From assembly GCF_902833145.1 (NCBI RefSeq), contig NZ_CADFEN010000014.1, positions 62,001 to 126,000 of the forward strand: DNA of 64,000 nucleotides, given 5' to 3'. Within the stretch, counting starts at the first letter, position 1; the number at the start of each line of letters is the position of its first letter. The notes beneath the pieces were generated by a model, which did no database searches, had not been told where the DNA came from, and was given only the letters and a program-made list of their open reading frames with translations. Below are positions 45,057 to 53,725 of the stretch, piece by piece. Origin of the DNA: Burkholderia sp. BCC0506 (GTDB lineage: Bacteria > Pseudomonadota > Gammaproteobacteria > Burkholderiales > Burkholderiaceae). Made by a program: the position numbers and the translations under genes.

Positions 45057-46823
45057 ATGAGTCTCATCGAAGTCAAGGTTCCGGATATCGGCGATTTCAG
45101 CGGCGTCGATGTCATCGAAGTCAACGTCAAACCCGGCGACGTGATCGAAAAAGAGCAAACGCTCATCACGCTCGAATCCGATAAGGCCTCCATGGAAGTG
45201 CCCAGCGACGTCGCCGGCACCGTCAAGGAAGTCAAGGTCAAAGCCGGCGAGAAAGTCTCGCAAGGCACCGTCATCGCCATCGTCGAAGCGTCGGCAGGCG
45301 CAGCCGCGCCCGCGAAAGCGCCCGAAGCGCCGAAGCCCGCAGCAGCCGCACCGGCGCCGGCCGCCGCCACGCCGGCACCCGCGCCGCAAGCGGGCAGCTA
45401 CAGCGGCGCCGCCGACATCGAGTGCGACATGCTCGTGCTCGGCGCCGGCCCCGGCGGCTACTCGGCCGCGTTCCGCGCCGCCGACCTCGGCATGAAGACC
45501 GTGCTCGTCGAACGCTATTCGACGCTCGGCGGCGTGTGTTTGAACGTCGGCTGCATCCCGTCGAAGGCGCTGCTGCATACGTCGCTCGTCGTCGAGGAAG
45601 CCGCGGCGCTCGCATCGCACGGCATCACGTTCGGCAAGCCGCAAGTCGACCTCGACAAACTGCGCGACTTCAAGGGCGGCGTCGTCAAGAAGCTGACGAC
45701 CGGCCTCGCCGGCATGGCGAAGGCGCGCAAGGTCGAAGTGGTCACCGGCGTCGGCGCGTTCGTCGATCCGTACCACATGGAAGTGCAGGGCGAAAACGGC
45801 AAGAAGGTCGTCAAGTTCAAGCACGCGATCATCGCCGCGGGCTCGCAGGCCGTGAAGCTGCCGTTCATGCCGGAAGACCCGCGCGTCGTCGATTCGACGG
45901 GCGCGCTCGAGCTGCGCCAGTTGCCCAAGCGCATGCTCGTGATCGGCGGCGGCATCATCGGCCTCGAAATGGCGACGGTGTACTCGACGCTCGGCGCCGA
46001 GATCGACGTCGTCGAAATGATGGACGGCCTGATGATGGGCGCCGACCGCGATCTCGTGAAGGTCTGGGACAAGTACAACGCGAAGCGTTTCGGCAACGTG
46101 ATGCTGAAGACCAAGACGGTCGGCGCGGAAGCGAAGGAAGACGGCATCTACGTGAAGTTCGAGGGCGAGAAGGCGCCGGCGGAAGCGCAGCGCTACGACC
46201 TCGTGCTCGTCGCGGTGGGCCGCAGCCCGAACGGCAAGAAGATCGGTGCTGACAAGGCCGGCGTCGCGGTCACGGATCGCGGCTTCATCGACGTCGACAA
46301 GCAGATGCGCACGAACGTGCCGCACATCTTCGCGATCGGCGATATCGTCGGTCAGCCGATGCTCGCGCACAAGGCCGTGCATGAAGGCCACGTCGCCGCG
46401 GAAGCCGCGCACGGCGAGAAGGCGTACTTCGACGCACTGCAGATCCCGTCGGTGGCCTACACCGATCCGGAAGTGGCGTGGGCCGGCAAGACCGAAGACC
46501 AGTGCAAGGCCGAGGGCATCAAGTACGGCAAGGCCGTGTTCCCGTGGGCCGCATCGGGCCGCGCGATCGCGAACGGCCGCGACGAAGGCTTCACGAAGCT
46601 GATCTTCGACGAGGAAACCCATCGCGTGATCGGCGGCGGCATCGTCGGCCTGAACGCGGGCGACCTGATCAGCGAAGTGTGCCTCGCGGTCGAGATGGGC
46701 GCGGACGCGGAAGACATCGGCAAGACGATCCATCCGCACCCGACGCTCGGCGAATCGGTCGGCATGGCCGCCGAGCTGTACGAAGGCGTCTGTACCGACC
46801 TGCCGCCGCAGCGCAAGAAGTAA
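45057..46823 (+). CDS. lpdA: Dihydrolipoyl dehydrogenase (E3) with N-terminal lipoyl domain
   Basis: 588 aa, about 110 residues longer than ordinary E3. An N-terminal lipoyl domain (about 3-78, motif ESDKASMEV) is followed by an Ala/Pro linker (80-115). Then the flavoprotein disulfide reductase: FAD motif [19 protein letters not shown], redox-active [20 protein letters not shown] motif [28 protein letters not shown], and the C-terminal HPHPTLGES with the catalytic His. Reoxidises dihydrolipoamide of E2 with NAD+. AAGGGGACAG precedes the ATG. The lipoyl-E3 fusion is established in some betaproteobacteria and Neisseria. Confidence 0.96.
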   Translation: MSLIEVKVPDIGDFSGVDVIEVNVKPGDVIEKEQTLITLESDKASMEVPSDVAGTVKEVKVKAGEKVSQGTVIAIVEASAGAAAPAKAPEAPKPAAAAPAPAAATPAPAPQAGSYSGAADIECDMLVLGAGPGGYSAAFRAADLGMKTVLVERYSTLGGVCLNVGCIPSKALLHTSLVVEEAAALASHGITFGKPQVDLDKLRDFKGGVVKKLTTGLAGMAKARKVEVVTGVGAFVDPYHMEVQGENGKKVVKFKHAIIAAGSQAVKLPFMPEDPRVVDSTGALELRQLPKRMLVIGGGIIGLEMATVYSTLGAEIDVVEMMDGLMMGADRDLVKVWDKYNAKRFGNVMLKTKTVGAEAKEDGIYVKFEGEKAPAEAQRYDLVLVAVGRSPNGKKIGADKAGVAVTDRGFIDVDKQMRTNVPHIFAIGDIVGQPMLAHKAVHEGHVAAEAAHGEKAYFDALQIPSVAYTDPEVAWAGKTEDQCKAEGIKYGKAVFPWAASGRAIANGRDEGFTKLIFDEETHRVIGGGIVGLNAGDLISEVCLAVEMGADAEDIGKTIHPHPTLGESVGMAAELYEGVCTDLPPQRKK

Positions 46824-46860
46824 CGCGACCGGCGCGGCCGGCCACGCGCCGGCTGCAAAA

Positions 46861-46902
46861 AACGCCGCCGCCCGGGCAAACCGGGCGGCGGCGTTCTTTT
46901 TT
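46861..46902 (+). terminator. Terminator of the pdh operon
   Basis: A perfect 15-bp stem (46861-46875 with 46881-46895), loop GCAAA, then TTCTTTTTT. Strong intrinsic terminator 37 bases after the lpdA stop. Confidence 0.9.
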
Positions 46903-46970
46903 GCGTGGCGCGCGACAGGCTCGAATGGGGCCGGCAGTTGCCGCTCGCGCACGTTCCGGCGCCGGAAACG

Positions 46971-46993
46971 AAAAAGCCGCGCTGGGCGCGGCT
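46971..46993 (-). terminator. Terminator of phaP
   Basis: On the minus strand AGCCGCG, loop CCCAG, CGCGGCT, then TTTT. Just downstream of the phasin stop. Confidence 0.8.
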
Positions 46994-47013
46994 CTTTCAG
47001 GAGCAGGCGGCGC

Positions 47014-47580
47014 TTACGCGGCCGGCTTGCTCGAACGGCGTGCGGCGGCGGCGGTGGCAGCCTTCGTGGCGACGGCAGCAGCGGCGTTGAAGTTCGTTTC
47101 AGCGATTTCCACTGCTTGCTTCGTGGCCTTCTGAACCGTTTCGTACGTGGTGTTCGCAGCGTTCAGCGCCGACTTCAGTGCGGCGACAGCCGTTTCCGAA
47201 CCGGCCGGGGCATTCTTCGCGACGTTGTCGACGAGTGCCTGGACCTTCTTGTTCTGCTCGTCGAATTGCGCTTCTGCGACCTTCGCGAACTCGGCTTGCG
47301 TCGACGATGCGATTTCGTACAGGTGACGGCCGTACGACAGCACCTTTTCCGCGACCGGCTGCGACAGGCTCGCTTGCAGCGCGATCAGCTCCTGCGCGTC
47401 CTTCACCGACAGCAGGCGCTGTGCATTTTCCTGGCCTTCGGCCAGCGTCGACTTCACGACTTGCAGGTTGAGTTCGATCAGCTTCTCGACGCCTTCGAAC
47501 GCCTTGGTCGTCAGACCGAACAGGCTTTCGAGGTTGGCTTTCTGGGCGGCGGCGATTTGCTCGGGGGTCAGCAAGGACAT
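47014..47580 (-). CDS. phaP: Phasin family protein (PHA granule-associated)
   Basis: 188 aa, helical and rich in Ala, typical of the PhaP1 family: [44 protein letters not shown] at the start (the phasin signature), and an Ala/Lys-rich low-complexity C-terminus. Coats polyhydroxybutyrate granules, controlling their number and size. The start at 47580 is chosen over upstream codons because AGGAGCC precedes it and the family begins there. Its promoter is flanked by two TGC-N3-GCA dyads, likely PhaR sites, so it should be repressed until PHA accumulates. Confidence 0.93.
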   Translation of the reverse strand: MSLLTPEQIAAAQKANLESLFGLTTKAFEGVEKLIELNLQVVKSTLAEGQENAQRLLSVKDAQELIALQASLSQPVAEKVLSYGRHLYEIASSTQAEFAKVAEAQFDEQNKKVQALVDNVAKNAPAGSETAVAALKSALNAANTTYETVQKATKQAVEIAETNFNAAAAVATKAATAAAARRSSKPAA

Positions 47581-47656
47581 GTCAGGCTCCTGAAAAGCGA
47601 TCGCGTCGATCGCAAGATAAAGGGCACTACGCTGGGGAACGTCGGCGCCGCGTGCT

Positions 47657-47671
47657 TTGTGCAACGCAGCA
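47657..47671. promoter_or_regulatory. Candidate PhaR site, downstream half-operator of phaP
   Basis: TTGTGC-AAC-GCAGCA, an imperfect copy of the dyad at 47716-47730. It lies just past the predicted transcription start. Confidence 0.5.
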
Positions 47672-47680
47672 ATGAGGCCT

Positions 47681-47708
47681 ATTTTAGGGCAGAGAGAACG
47701 GATGTCAA
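47681..47708 (-). promoter_or_regulatory. phaP promoter
   Basis: On the minus strand TTGACA (47703-47708), 16-base spacer, TAAAAT (47681-47686). Consensus-quality sigma70 promoter about 100 bases upstream of the phaP start codon. Confidence 0.75.
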
Positions 47709-47715
47709 GCATTTT

Positions 47716-47730
47716 TTGTGCGTTGCACAA
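47716..47730. promoter_or_regulatory. Candidate PhaR operator of phaP
   Basis: TTGTGC-GTT-GCACAA, a perfect 15-bp dyad of TGC-N3-GCA type directly upstream of the -35 box. PhaR repression of phasin genes is established in Ralstonia; the match of site to protein here is inference. Confidence 0.6.
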
Positions 47731-48234
47731 TCGCGACAAATTATCGATAAAACAACGAGTTATCGTGGCCCTTCGGAATCGGTTTCAGGCCTGTTCCCAG
47801 ATGGTGCGCACGACGGCGGGGCAAGCGCGCCGCACCATGATCATGCACAGGTAAACCTGACAGGCCCCTGGAACGTTATCCTTCTGTTCCTGTCGAAAAA
47901 CGCGCCGTTTCGATGCGCGTGCCGTGGCGACGTGCCGCCGCCACGGTCGAGACCGGCGCCTTTGGCACACCGAGCACCGGATACGTACTTTCCCCGCTTT
48001 AAATCGCCTCCGAAGTGACGTTATCTCAATTAACCGTGCGGTAATCGGGAGACGGGCGCTGTCGGGCAGGGCCTCCCATGGATTTTTTCGATGGGAGCGG
48101 AAGGGTCGATTGGCCGGAGGTTGGCCGACTCTTACATTCCGGTTTAAAGACGATCGGTAAGTGCCTAATATTGCTCTTTTTTTCAGCTTTAACTACACTT
48201 GCGGAAACCTCCCGCCCGCTTTGTCCAGACCCCA

Positions 48235-49401
48235 ATGAAAGCCGAATCGTTTTCACCGCGCAGATTGTTGCAGAGCATGACGCTCGGCACCGCTGTGTCG
48301 GTCGCAGTCGCGTTGCTGGCGACCACCGCGTCCGTCACGCCTGCTGACGCCTTCGCCGCCACTGCGAAGACCCAAGCCGCCAAGAAAAAGGCCGTCGCGC
48401 CTGCTTCGTCAGCGAAGAAGAAGTCGGCCAAGGCCACTTCCGACAAATCCGCGAAGGTCGCCGCGGCCGATGCGCCACGCGCGAAAGCGTCGCGCAAGCG
48501 CGTGACGCTCGCGGCGAACGCCGTGCACGGCGGCCATCGCGGCGCGGTGCGCAAGGTCGCGTTCCAGCCGCGCCGTCCGACGGTCGGCCAGGCGTTCGGC
48601 CTGCACGACACGCCCGACGCGCTCGCGCTGCGCTCGAGCGTCGCGTACGTCGTCGACCAGAACTCCGGCGAGCCGCTGTTCGACAAGAATTCGCACGCGG
48701 TCGTGCCGATCGCGTCGATCTCGAAGCTGATGACGGCGATGGTCGTGCTCGACTCGAAAGCGCCGATGACCGACCAGCTCGAAGTCACCGACGAAGATCG
48801 CGACTACGAGAAGGGCACGGGCTCGCGCCTGTCGGTCGGCTCGGTGCTGTCGCGCGAGGACATGCTGCACATCGCGCTGATGGCGTCGGAAAACCGCGCG
48901 GCCGCCGCGCTGTCGCGTTACTACCCGGGCGGCCGTCCGGCATTCATCGCGGCGATGAACGCGAAGGCGAAGGCGCTCGGCATGACCGATACGCACTTCG
49001 AGAATTCGACCGGGCTGTCGAGCTCGAACGTGTCGAGCGCGCGCGACCTCGTGAAGATGGTCAATGCGGCGTACCAGTACCCGATGATCCGCCAGTTCTC
49101 GACCGATCGCACCTACGAGGTGTACACGGGCAAGCGCAACCTGGTCTACAACAGCACCAACGCGCTGATCCGCGGCAACGGCTCGTGGGACATCGGCCTG
49201 CAGAAGACGGGCTTCATCAACGAAGCGGGCGAATGCCTCGTGATGCAGGCGACGATCCACGGCCGGCCGATGGTGATGGTGCTGCTCGATTCGTTCGGCA
49301 AATACTCGCGCTTCGCCGACGCCTCGCGCCTGCGCAACTGGCTCGATGCCGGCGGCGGCGAACGCCTGACCGCGGCCAACACGCCGAACGGCGGCACCTG
49401 A
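48235..49401 (+). CDS. pbpG: D-alanyl-D-alanine endopeptidase, PBP7-like (S11 family)
   Basis: 388 aa. An N-terminal export signal (hydrophobic about 14-32) is followed by a long basic, low-complexity Ala/Lys region (about 40-110). Then the S11 penicillin-binding fold with SISK (Ser161 nucleophile, Lys164), SEN in ALMASENRAAAAL, and KTG in GLQKTGFIN. Cleaves DD-crosslinks of peptidoglycan in the periplasm. An upstream in-frame ATG at 48199 exists; 48235 is preferred as it begins nearer the signal sequence. The extended lysine-rich linker might bind the envelope and is longer than in E. coli PBP7. Confidence 0.9.
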   Translation: MKAESFSPRRLLQSMTLGTAVSVAVALLATTASVTPADAFAATAKTQAAKKKAVAPASSAKKKSAKATSDKSAKVAAADAPRAKASRKRVTLAANAVHGGHRGAVRKVAFQPRRPTVGQAFGLHDTPDALALRSSVAYVVDQNSGEPLFDKNSHAVVPIASISKLMTAMVVLDSKAPMTDQLEVTDEDRDYEKGTGSRLSVGSVLSREDMLHIALMASENRAAAALSRYYPGGRPAFIAAMNAKAKALGMTDTHFENSTGLSSSNVSSARDLVKMVNAAYQYPMIRQFSTDRTYEVYTGKRNLVYNSTNALIRGNGSWDIGLQKTGFINEAGECLVMQATIHGRPMVMVLLDSFGKYSRFADASRLRNWLDAGGGERLTAANTPNGGT

Positions 49402-49442
49402 TCGCGTGCGGCGGTTCGCCGCCGTACCCGGTCGCCGCAACG

Positions 49443-49472
49443 AAAAAGCCCCGCAATCGCGGGGCTTTTTTT
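49443..49472. terminator. Terminator after pbpG
   Basis: AAAAAGCCCCGC, loop AATC, GCGGGGCTTTTTTT. Works on both strands between the convergent pbpG and IclR-type genes. Confidence 0.9.
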
Positions 49473-49507
49473 GTCCGGCGGAACCGGAACCGAACCGATG
49501 GCGCGGC

Positions 49508-50317
49508 TTACGCCTGCCGCTGCAGCCCGTCCACGTCCTTCTCGGGCGCCGGCCGGTAGCCGAGCGATTCCGAGATGGTGAGCGCCGTCCGGCTCAACTG
49601 GCCGAGCCACGCGTCCTGCAGCCGGTCGGCCGGTGCCGACAGCGACAGGCCGGCAACGAGCTTGCCCGAATCGTCGTAGATGCCGGCCGCGATACAGCGC
49701 ACGCCGAGCTCGAGCTCCTCGTTGTCGCGCGCGCACGATTGCTGGCGGACGATCGTCAGCTCGCGCTCGAGCTTCGCGATATCGGTGATGCTGTTCTGCG
49801 TATGGCCGGACAGCCCCGTGCGCGTTGCATAGGCCCGCACACGCGACGTTTCGTCGGCCGCGAGGAACAGCTTGCCGACCGATGTGAGGTGCAGCGGCGC
49901 GCGGCCGCCGATCGCGCGGACGACCTGCATCCCCGAGCGCTCGGAATACGCGCGCTCGATATAGACGATCTCGTCGCCCTGGCGTACCGACAGGTTCACG
50001 GTCTGCCCGGTGAGGCGGTGCAGCTCGCGCATCGGCATCAGCGCCGCGTCGCGCACCGACAGACGCGCCTTCACGAGATTGCCGAGCTCGAGCAGCCGCA
50101 TGCCGAGGCGGTAGGTACCGGGATCGGAACGGTCGACGAGGCGGCAGGTCACCATGTCGTTGAGGATGCGGTGCGCGGTCGACGGGTGCAGCTCCGTGCG
50201 CTGCGCGAGTTCCTTCAGGCTGACGGGGTCACTGTGCGCGGCGAGCGCGTCCAGCAACCGCATCATGCGTTCGATCACCTGGATCGACGTTTTTGAATCC
50301 GGGGTGGGTTGGCTCAT
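49508..50317 (-). CDS. IclR family transcriptional regulator
   Basis: 269 aa. N-terminal winged HTH (about 12-75: IQVIERMMRLLDALAAHSDPVSLKELAQRTELHPSTAHRILNDMV, given in part) and a C-terminal GAF-like effector domain (about 85-260; LHLTSVGKLFLAA, CARDNEELELGVRCIAAGIYD, GLSLSAPADRL). Divergent from lutA, 183 bp apart, so it probably regulates the lactate-utilisation genes. A 12-bp perfect palindrome in the shared region is a candidate operator. No Shine-Dalgarno is visible before the ATG. Confidence 0.9.
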   Translation of the reverse strand: MSQPTPDSKTSIQVIERMMRLLDALAAHSDPVSLKELAQRTELHPSTAHRILNDMVTCRLVDRSDPGTYRLGMRLLELGNLVKARLSVRDAALMPMRELHRLTGQTVNLSVRQGDEIVYIERAYSERSGMQVVRAIGGRAPLHLTSVGKLFLAADETSRVRAYATRTGLSGHTQNSITDIAKLERELTIVRQQSCARDNEELELGVRCIAAGIYDDSGKLVAGLSLSAPADRLQDAWLGQLSRTALTISESLGYRPAPEKDVDGLQRQA

Positions 50318-50334
50318 GTCGGGGGAGGAATCGG

Positions 50335-50346
50335 TTGACGCGTCAA
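50335..50346. promoter_or_regulatory. Palindrome in the IclR-lutA divergent region
   Basis: TTGACGCGTCAA, a perfect 12-bp palindrome 18 bases upstream of the IclR-type start. Candidate operator; protein-site pairing is inference. Confidence 0.4.
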
Positions 50347-50500
50347 GCGGTGTTGGACCGATTGTATCTCGTATCGTGAAAAAAGCGAACGCCGTTCGAG
50401 GAAGTCCTCGCTTCGCGCGTCGCGGGCTTGCGCGCGGGCCGGCGTTGGTCTTGCCGGTCAAACGTCGGATAATGAGGGCCGTTTTCTCGAAGGAGCACGT

Positions 50501-51223
50501 ATGCGAGTCGGTTTGTTCGTGACCTGCCTGGTCGACCTGATGCGCCCCGAAATCGGCTTTTCGGCGCTCAAGCTGATTCGCGACGCCGGCTACGAAGTGA
50601 TCGTGCCGCCCGCGCAAACCTGCTGCGGCCAGCCGGCCTACAACTCGGGCGACCGCGCGCTCGCGCGCGACCTCGCGGAAAAGACGCTGCGCGAGTTCGA
50701 ACAGTTCGATTACGTCGTCGCGCCATCGGGTTCGTGCGGCGGGATGATCCGCGCGCACTACGGCGACCTGTTCCGCGACGATCCCGAACTGATGGGGCGC
50801 TACACGCGGTTCCAGCAAAAAGTCCACGAATTGACCGATTTCCTCGCGAACGTCGCGAAGGTGTCGCTCGCACCGGGCGAGTTCGCCGGGCCGGTCACCT
50901 ATCACGATTCGTGCTCGGGCCTGCGCGAGCTCGGCGTGAAGGCGCAGCCGCGCGCGCTGCTCGCGCAGCGCGGCGTCGCGGTGACCGAGATGAAGGACTG
51001 CGAGCACTGCTGCGGCTTCGGCGGCACGTTCGCGGTCAAGTACGGCGACATCTCGGCGGCCATCGCGGACGAGAAATGCGCGAACGTGCGTGCGTCGGGT
51101 GCGGGCGCCGTCGTGCTCGGCGATCTCGGCTGCATGCTGAACATCGAAGGCCGGTTGCGCCGCACCGGCGACCGCGACACGCGCGTGCTGCACGTCGCGC
51201 AGGTGCTGGCGGGCGACGTCTGA
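50501..51223 (+). CDS. lutA: L-lactate dehydrogenase complex protein LutA/LldE, (Fe-S)-binding
   Basis: 240 aa. Two CCG-domain cysteine motifs, PPAQTCCGQPAYNSG and MKDCEHCCGFGGTF, are the hallmark of LutA/LldE. It is a subunit of the LutABC lactate oxidase complex, passing electrons from L-lactate oxidation. GAAGGAGCAC precedes the ATG. The lutB gene follows after 35 bases. It is divergent from an IclR-type regulator. Confidence 0.93.
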   Translation: MRVGLFVTCLVDLMRPEIGFSALKLIRDAGYEVIVPPAQTCCGQPAYNSGDRALARDLAEKTLREFEQFDYVVAPSGSCGGMIRAHYGDLFRDDPELMGRYTRFQQKVHELTDFLANVAKVSLAPGEFAGPVTYHDSCSGLRELGVKAQPRALLAQRGVAVTEMKDCEHCCGFGGTFAVKYGDISAAIADEKCANVRASGAGAVVLGDLGCMLNIEGRLRRTGDRDTRVLHVAQVLAGDV

Positions 51224-51258
51224 CGCCCGGTTCCGCTCACATTTCCCCCGATACCGCG

Positions 51259-52671
51259 ATGCAAGTCCAATCGATGCATTTCAAGGCGCGCGCCGGCCAG
51301 AAGCTGGCCGACCAGCGCCTGCAGCAGAACCTGAAGAAGCTGTCGACGAAGTTCGTGTCCGCGCGCGCCGACGCGATGACCGCCATCGACTTCCCGGCCA
51401 CGCGCGCGGCGCTCAAGGCGCGCCGCAACCGCGCGCTGGAGCATCTCGACGTGTGGCTCGAGGCATTCGAGCGCGAGGCGACGCGGCGCGGCACGACGGT
51501 GCTGTTCGCCGAAACGACCGCGGACGCCGCGCGGCTCGTGGCGGACATCGCGCGCCGGCACGACGTGAAGAAGGTCATCAAGACCAAGTCGATGGTGTCC
51601 GAGGAAATGCGCCTGAACGCGGTGCTCGCCGAGATGGGTGTGCAGTCGATCGAGACGGATCTTGGCGAATACATCCTGCAGATCAACGACAACGAGCCGC
51701 CGAGCCACATCATCGCGCCCGTCGTGCACAAGGACAAGGACGAGATCGCCGACCTGTTCGCGCGTACGCACCGGCGCGAGCGGCTCACCGAGATCCCGGA
51801 CATGACGCGCGAGGCGCGCGAGGTGCTGCGCCCGCATTTCATGTCGGCCGACATGGGCGTGACGGGCGGCAATTTCGTGATCGCCGAGACGGGCTCGGTC
51901 GCGATCGTGACGAACGAAGGCAACGAGGGCATGTGCACGGTCATGCCGCGCGTGCACGTCGCCGTGACCGGCATCGAGAAGGTGCTGCCGACGCTCGAGG
52001 ATCTCGCGACCGCGATGCGCCTGCTGCCGCGTTCGGCGACCGGGCAGAAGACGTCGAACTATTTCTCGCTGCTGACCGGGCCGCGCGGGCCGGGCGACGA
52101 GGACGGCCCCGAGCACAACTACGTGGTGCTCGTCGACGGCGGCCGCACCGGCCTCATCGGCGGCGAATTCCAGGAGATGCTGCGCTGCATCCGGTGCGGC
52201 GCGTGCATGAACCATTGCCCGGTGTACCAGAAGGTCGGCGGTCATGCGTACGGCTGGGTCTATCCGGGGCCGATGGGATCCGTGCTGACGCCGAGCTACG
52301 TCGGCCTCGACCGCGCGCTGGACCTCCCGCAGGCCGCGACGCTCTGTGGCGAATGCGACAGCGTATGCCCGGCGGGGATTCCGTTGTCGCGCCTGTTGCG
52401 TACGCTGCGCGAGAAGCAGGTCGAGCGCCATCTGCGGCCGTGGCGCGAGCGGGCGGCGCTCGCCGCGTGGGGGTTCTTCGCCCGGCGGCCGATGCTGTAT
52501 GCGCTGACGACCAAGCTTGCGGTGCGCATCCTCGAGCGGTTGGGCGGCAGCGGCGGCACGTTGCGGCGCCTGCCGATGATGGGCGGCTGGATGGATACGC
52601 GCGACATGCCGACGCCGACCGGACGCACGTTCCGCGAGCTGTACGCGGCGTCGCAAAGCCACCTCGGCTGA
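51259..52671 (+). CDS. lutB: Lactate utilisation iron-sulfur protein LutB/LldF
   Basis: 470 aa. An N-terminal LUD domain (about 70-300; KTKSMVSEEMRLN, ETDLGEYILQ, MGVTGGNFVIAETGS) is followed by a ferredoxin-type region with two 4Fe-4S motifs, CIRCGACMNHCPVY and CGECDSVCPAGIP, then a helical C-terminus. Works with LutA and LutC. No weak or strong LutC candidate lies downstream in this window. A later ATG at 51274 is possible. Confidence 0.93.
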   Translation: MQVQSMHFKARAGQKLADQRLQQNLKKLSTKFVSARADAMTAIDFPATRAALKARRNRALEHLDVWLEAFEREATRRGTTVLFAETTADAARLVADIARRHDVKKVIKTKSMVSEEMRLNAVLAEMGVQSIETDLGEYILQINDNEPPSHIIAPVVHKDKDEIADLFARTHRRERLTEIPDMTREAREVLRPHFMSADMGVTGGNFVIAETGSVAIVTNEGNEGMCTVMPRVHVAVTGIEKVLPTLEDLATAMRLLPRSATGQKTSNYFSLLTGPRGPGDEDGPEHNYVVLVDGGRTGLIGGEFQEMLRCIRCGACMNHCPVYQKVGGHAYGWVYPGPMGSVLTPSYVGLDRALDLPQAATLCGECDSVCPAGIPLSRLLRTLREKQVERHLRPWRERAALAAWGFFARRPMLYALTTKLAVRILERLGGSGGTLRRLPMMGGWMDTRDMPTPTGRTFRELYAASQSHLG

Positions 52672-52799
52672 CACTGTTCAGCCCGCGGCAACAGTGCGTT
52701 CGCTATTTGTATATTTATCTCGATAGATGCGATCTATAGAATCTCGTCTGTAGTCCCCGGAATCGGGTTTCGGGGTACGAGGTCAACGAGGTCCGCATC

Positions 52800-53027
52800 A
52801 TGAAAAAGACAATATCGATGTACTGGCCGCTGGCAATCGTGGTTCCGCTGGCAGCGGTTGCCTATCTGCATGTGATGGCCGATGCGCCGTCGCGCGGTCC
52901 GCTCGCGGTTCACCAGGCGTCCGCCGAGCTGGCGCGCGCGGTGTCGTTCGGGCTCGTCGGCGACGCGGCGCAGCCGCTGCCGGCGGCATCCGGCGACATC
53001 GCGCTTGCCGCGCCGAAGGCGCTGTGA
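52800..53027 (+). CDS. Hypothetical 75-aa single-TM peptide
   Basis: 75 aa; not recognised. The N-terminus KKTISMYWPLAIVVPLAAVAYLHV is a membrane anchor or uncleaved signal, and the rest is Ala-rich with little structure (extracytoplasmic if anchored). GAGG motifs lie 11-20 bases before the ATG. An AT-rich, promoter-like stretch (52700-52740) precedes it. Codon use resembles neighbours, and it may be a real small protein, but there is no functional clue. Confidence 0.5.
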   Translation: MKKTISMYWPLAIVVPLAAVAYLHVMADAPSRGPLAVHQASAELARAVSFGLVGDAAQPLPAASGDIALAAPKAL

Positions 53028-53128
53028 GGCATGGCGCCGTCGCTTGGCGCGGCGGCGCGATTCCGGCCGCCTTTGTATAATGGCGTGTTCTTCTTCCACG
53101 CGGTCCGCCGCGGCTTTCCGATAGTGCG

Positions 53129-53611
53129 ATGACCCGCGTTGCGATCTGTTTCGTCTGTCTCGGCAACATCTGCCGTTCGCCCACCGCGGAAGGCGTGATG
53201 CGCCGCCAGGTCGACGCGGCCGCGCTGGCCGACCGGATCGCGATCGATTCGGCCGGCACCGGCGACTGGCACGTGGGCGAGCCGCCCGATACGCGTGCGC
53301 AGGCGGCCGCCCGGAGCCGCGGCTACGATCTGTCGGCGCTGCGCGCGCGGCAGGTCAGCGCGGCGGATTTCGAGCGATTCGACCTGCTGCTCGCGATGGA
53401 CGAAGCGAATCTCGCCGAACTGCGCCGCCGTTGCCCGCCGCAGTATCGCGACAAGGTGCGCCTGCTGATGGAATTCGCGCCGGGTGCGACCGAAACCGAA
53501 GTGGCCGACCCGTATTTCGGCGGCGCGCAGGGCTTCGAACAGGTGCTCGACCAGGTCGAACGCGCATGCGCGGGCTTGCTGGACACGCTCCGCGCGCGAA
53601 TGGCGCGCTGA
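53129..53611 (+). CDS. Low molecular weight protein-tyrosine phosphatase
   Basis: 160 aa. The P-loop is visible at the N-terminus, VCLGNICRSPTAEGV, with nucleophile Cys10 and Arg16 (C-X5-R-S), and the general acid Asp in VADPYFGG near residue 130. The family dephosphorylates phosphotyrosine. Partners are often tyrosine kinases of capsule or EPS systems, none of which is adjacent. It lies just upstream of the isc operon promoter. Confidence 0.93.
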   Translation: MTRVAICFVCLGNICRSPTAEGVMRRQVDAAALADRIAIDSAGTGDWHVGEPPDTRAQAAARSRGYDLSALRARQVSAADFERFDLLLAMDEANLAELRRRCPPQYRDKVRLLMEFAPGATETEVADPYFGGAQGFEQVLDQVERACAGLLDTLRARMAR

Positions 53612-53656
53612 CCGCACGGTATTCAGCAGTCTGCGAATACCCTTTCAAAGACGTGG

Positions 53657-53681
53657 ATACTTGACTAAAAACATCAAATAT
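53657..53681 (+). promoter_or_regulatory. IscR type 1 box, copy 1
   Basis: A 25-bp dyad beginning ATACTTGAC and ending CATCAAATAT, matching the type 1 Fe-S-IscR consensus (ATA-N2-TGAC ... GTCA-N-TAT pattern). It overlaps a sigma70 -35/-10 pair (TTGACT 53661-53666, TATACT 53683-53688). Confidence 0.75.
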
Positions 53682-53683
53682 TT

Positions 53684-53708
53684 ATACTTGACCAAAATCG
53701 TCAAGATT
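53684..53708 (+). promoter_or_regulatory. IscR type 1 box, copy 2
   Basis: A second 25-bp site beginning ATACTTGAC and containing CGTCAAGATT, 27 bp from the first, ending 18 bases before the iscR ATG. Tandem boxes imply autoregulation by Fe-S-loaded IscR. Confidence 0.7.
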
Positions 53709-53725
53709 GCAGTCCCCTAGACACC

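Larger units (their letters stand above)
47581..48234. other. Intergenic region phaP - pbpG
   Basis: 654 bases without a convincing gene. The left part holds the phaP promoter and operator. The right part (about 47730-48234) is moderately AT-richer, with imperfect inverted repeats such as CTCCCAT (48075) and ATGGGAG (48092). It presumably contains the pbpG promoter. Frames here lack coding character. Confidence 0.5.
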
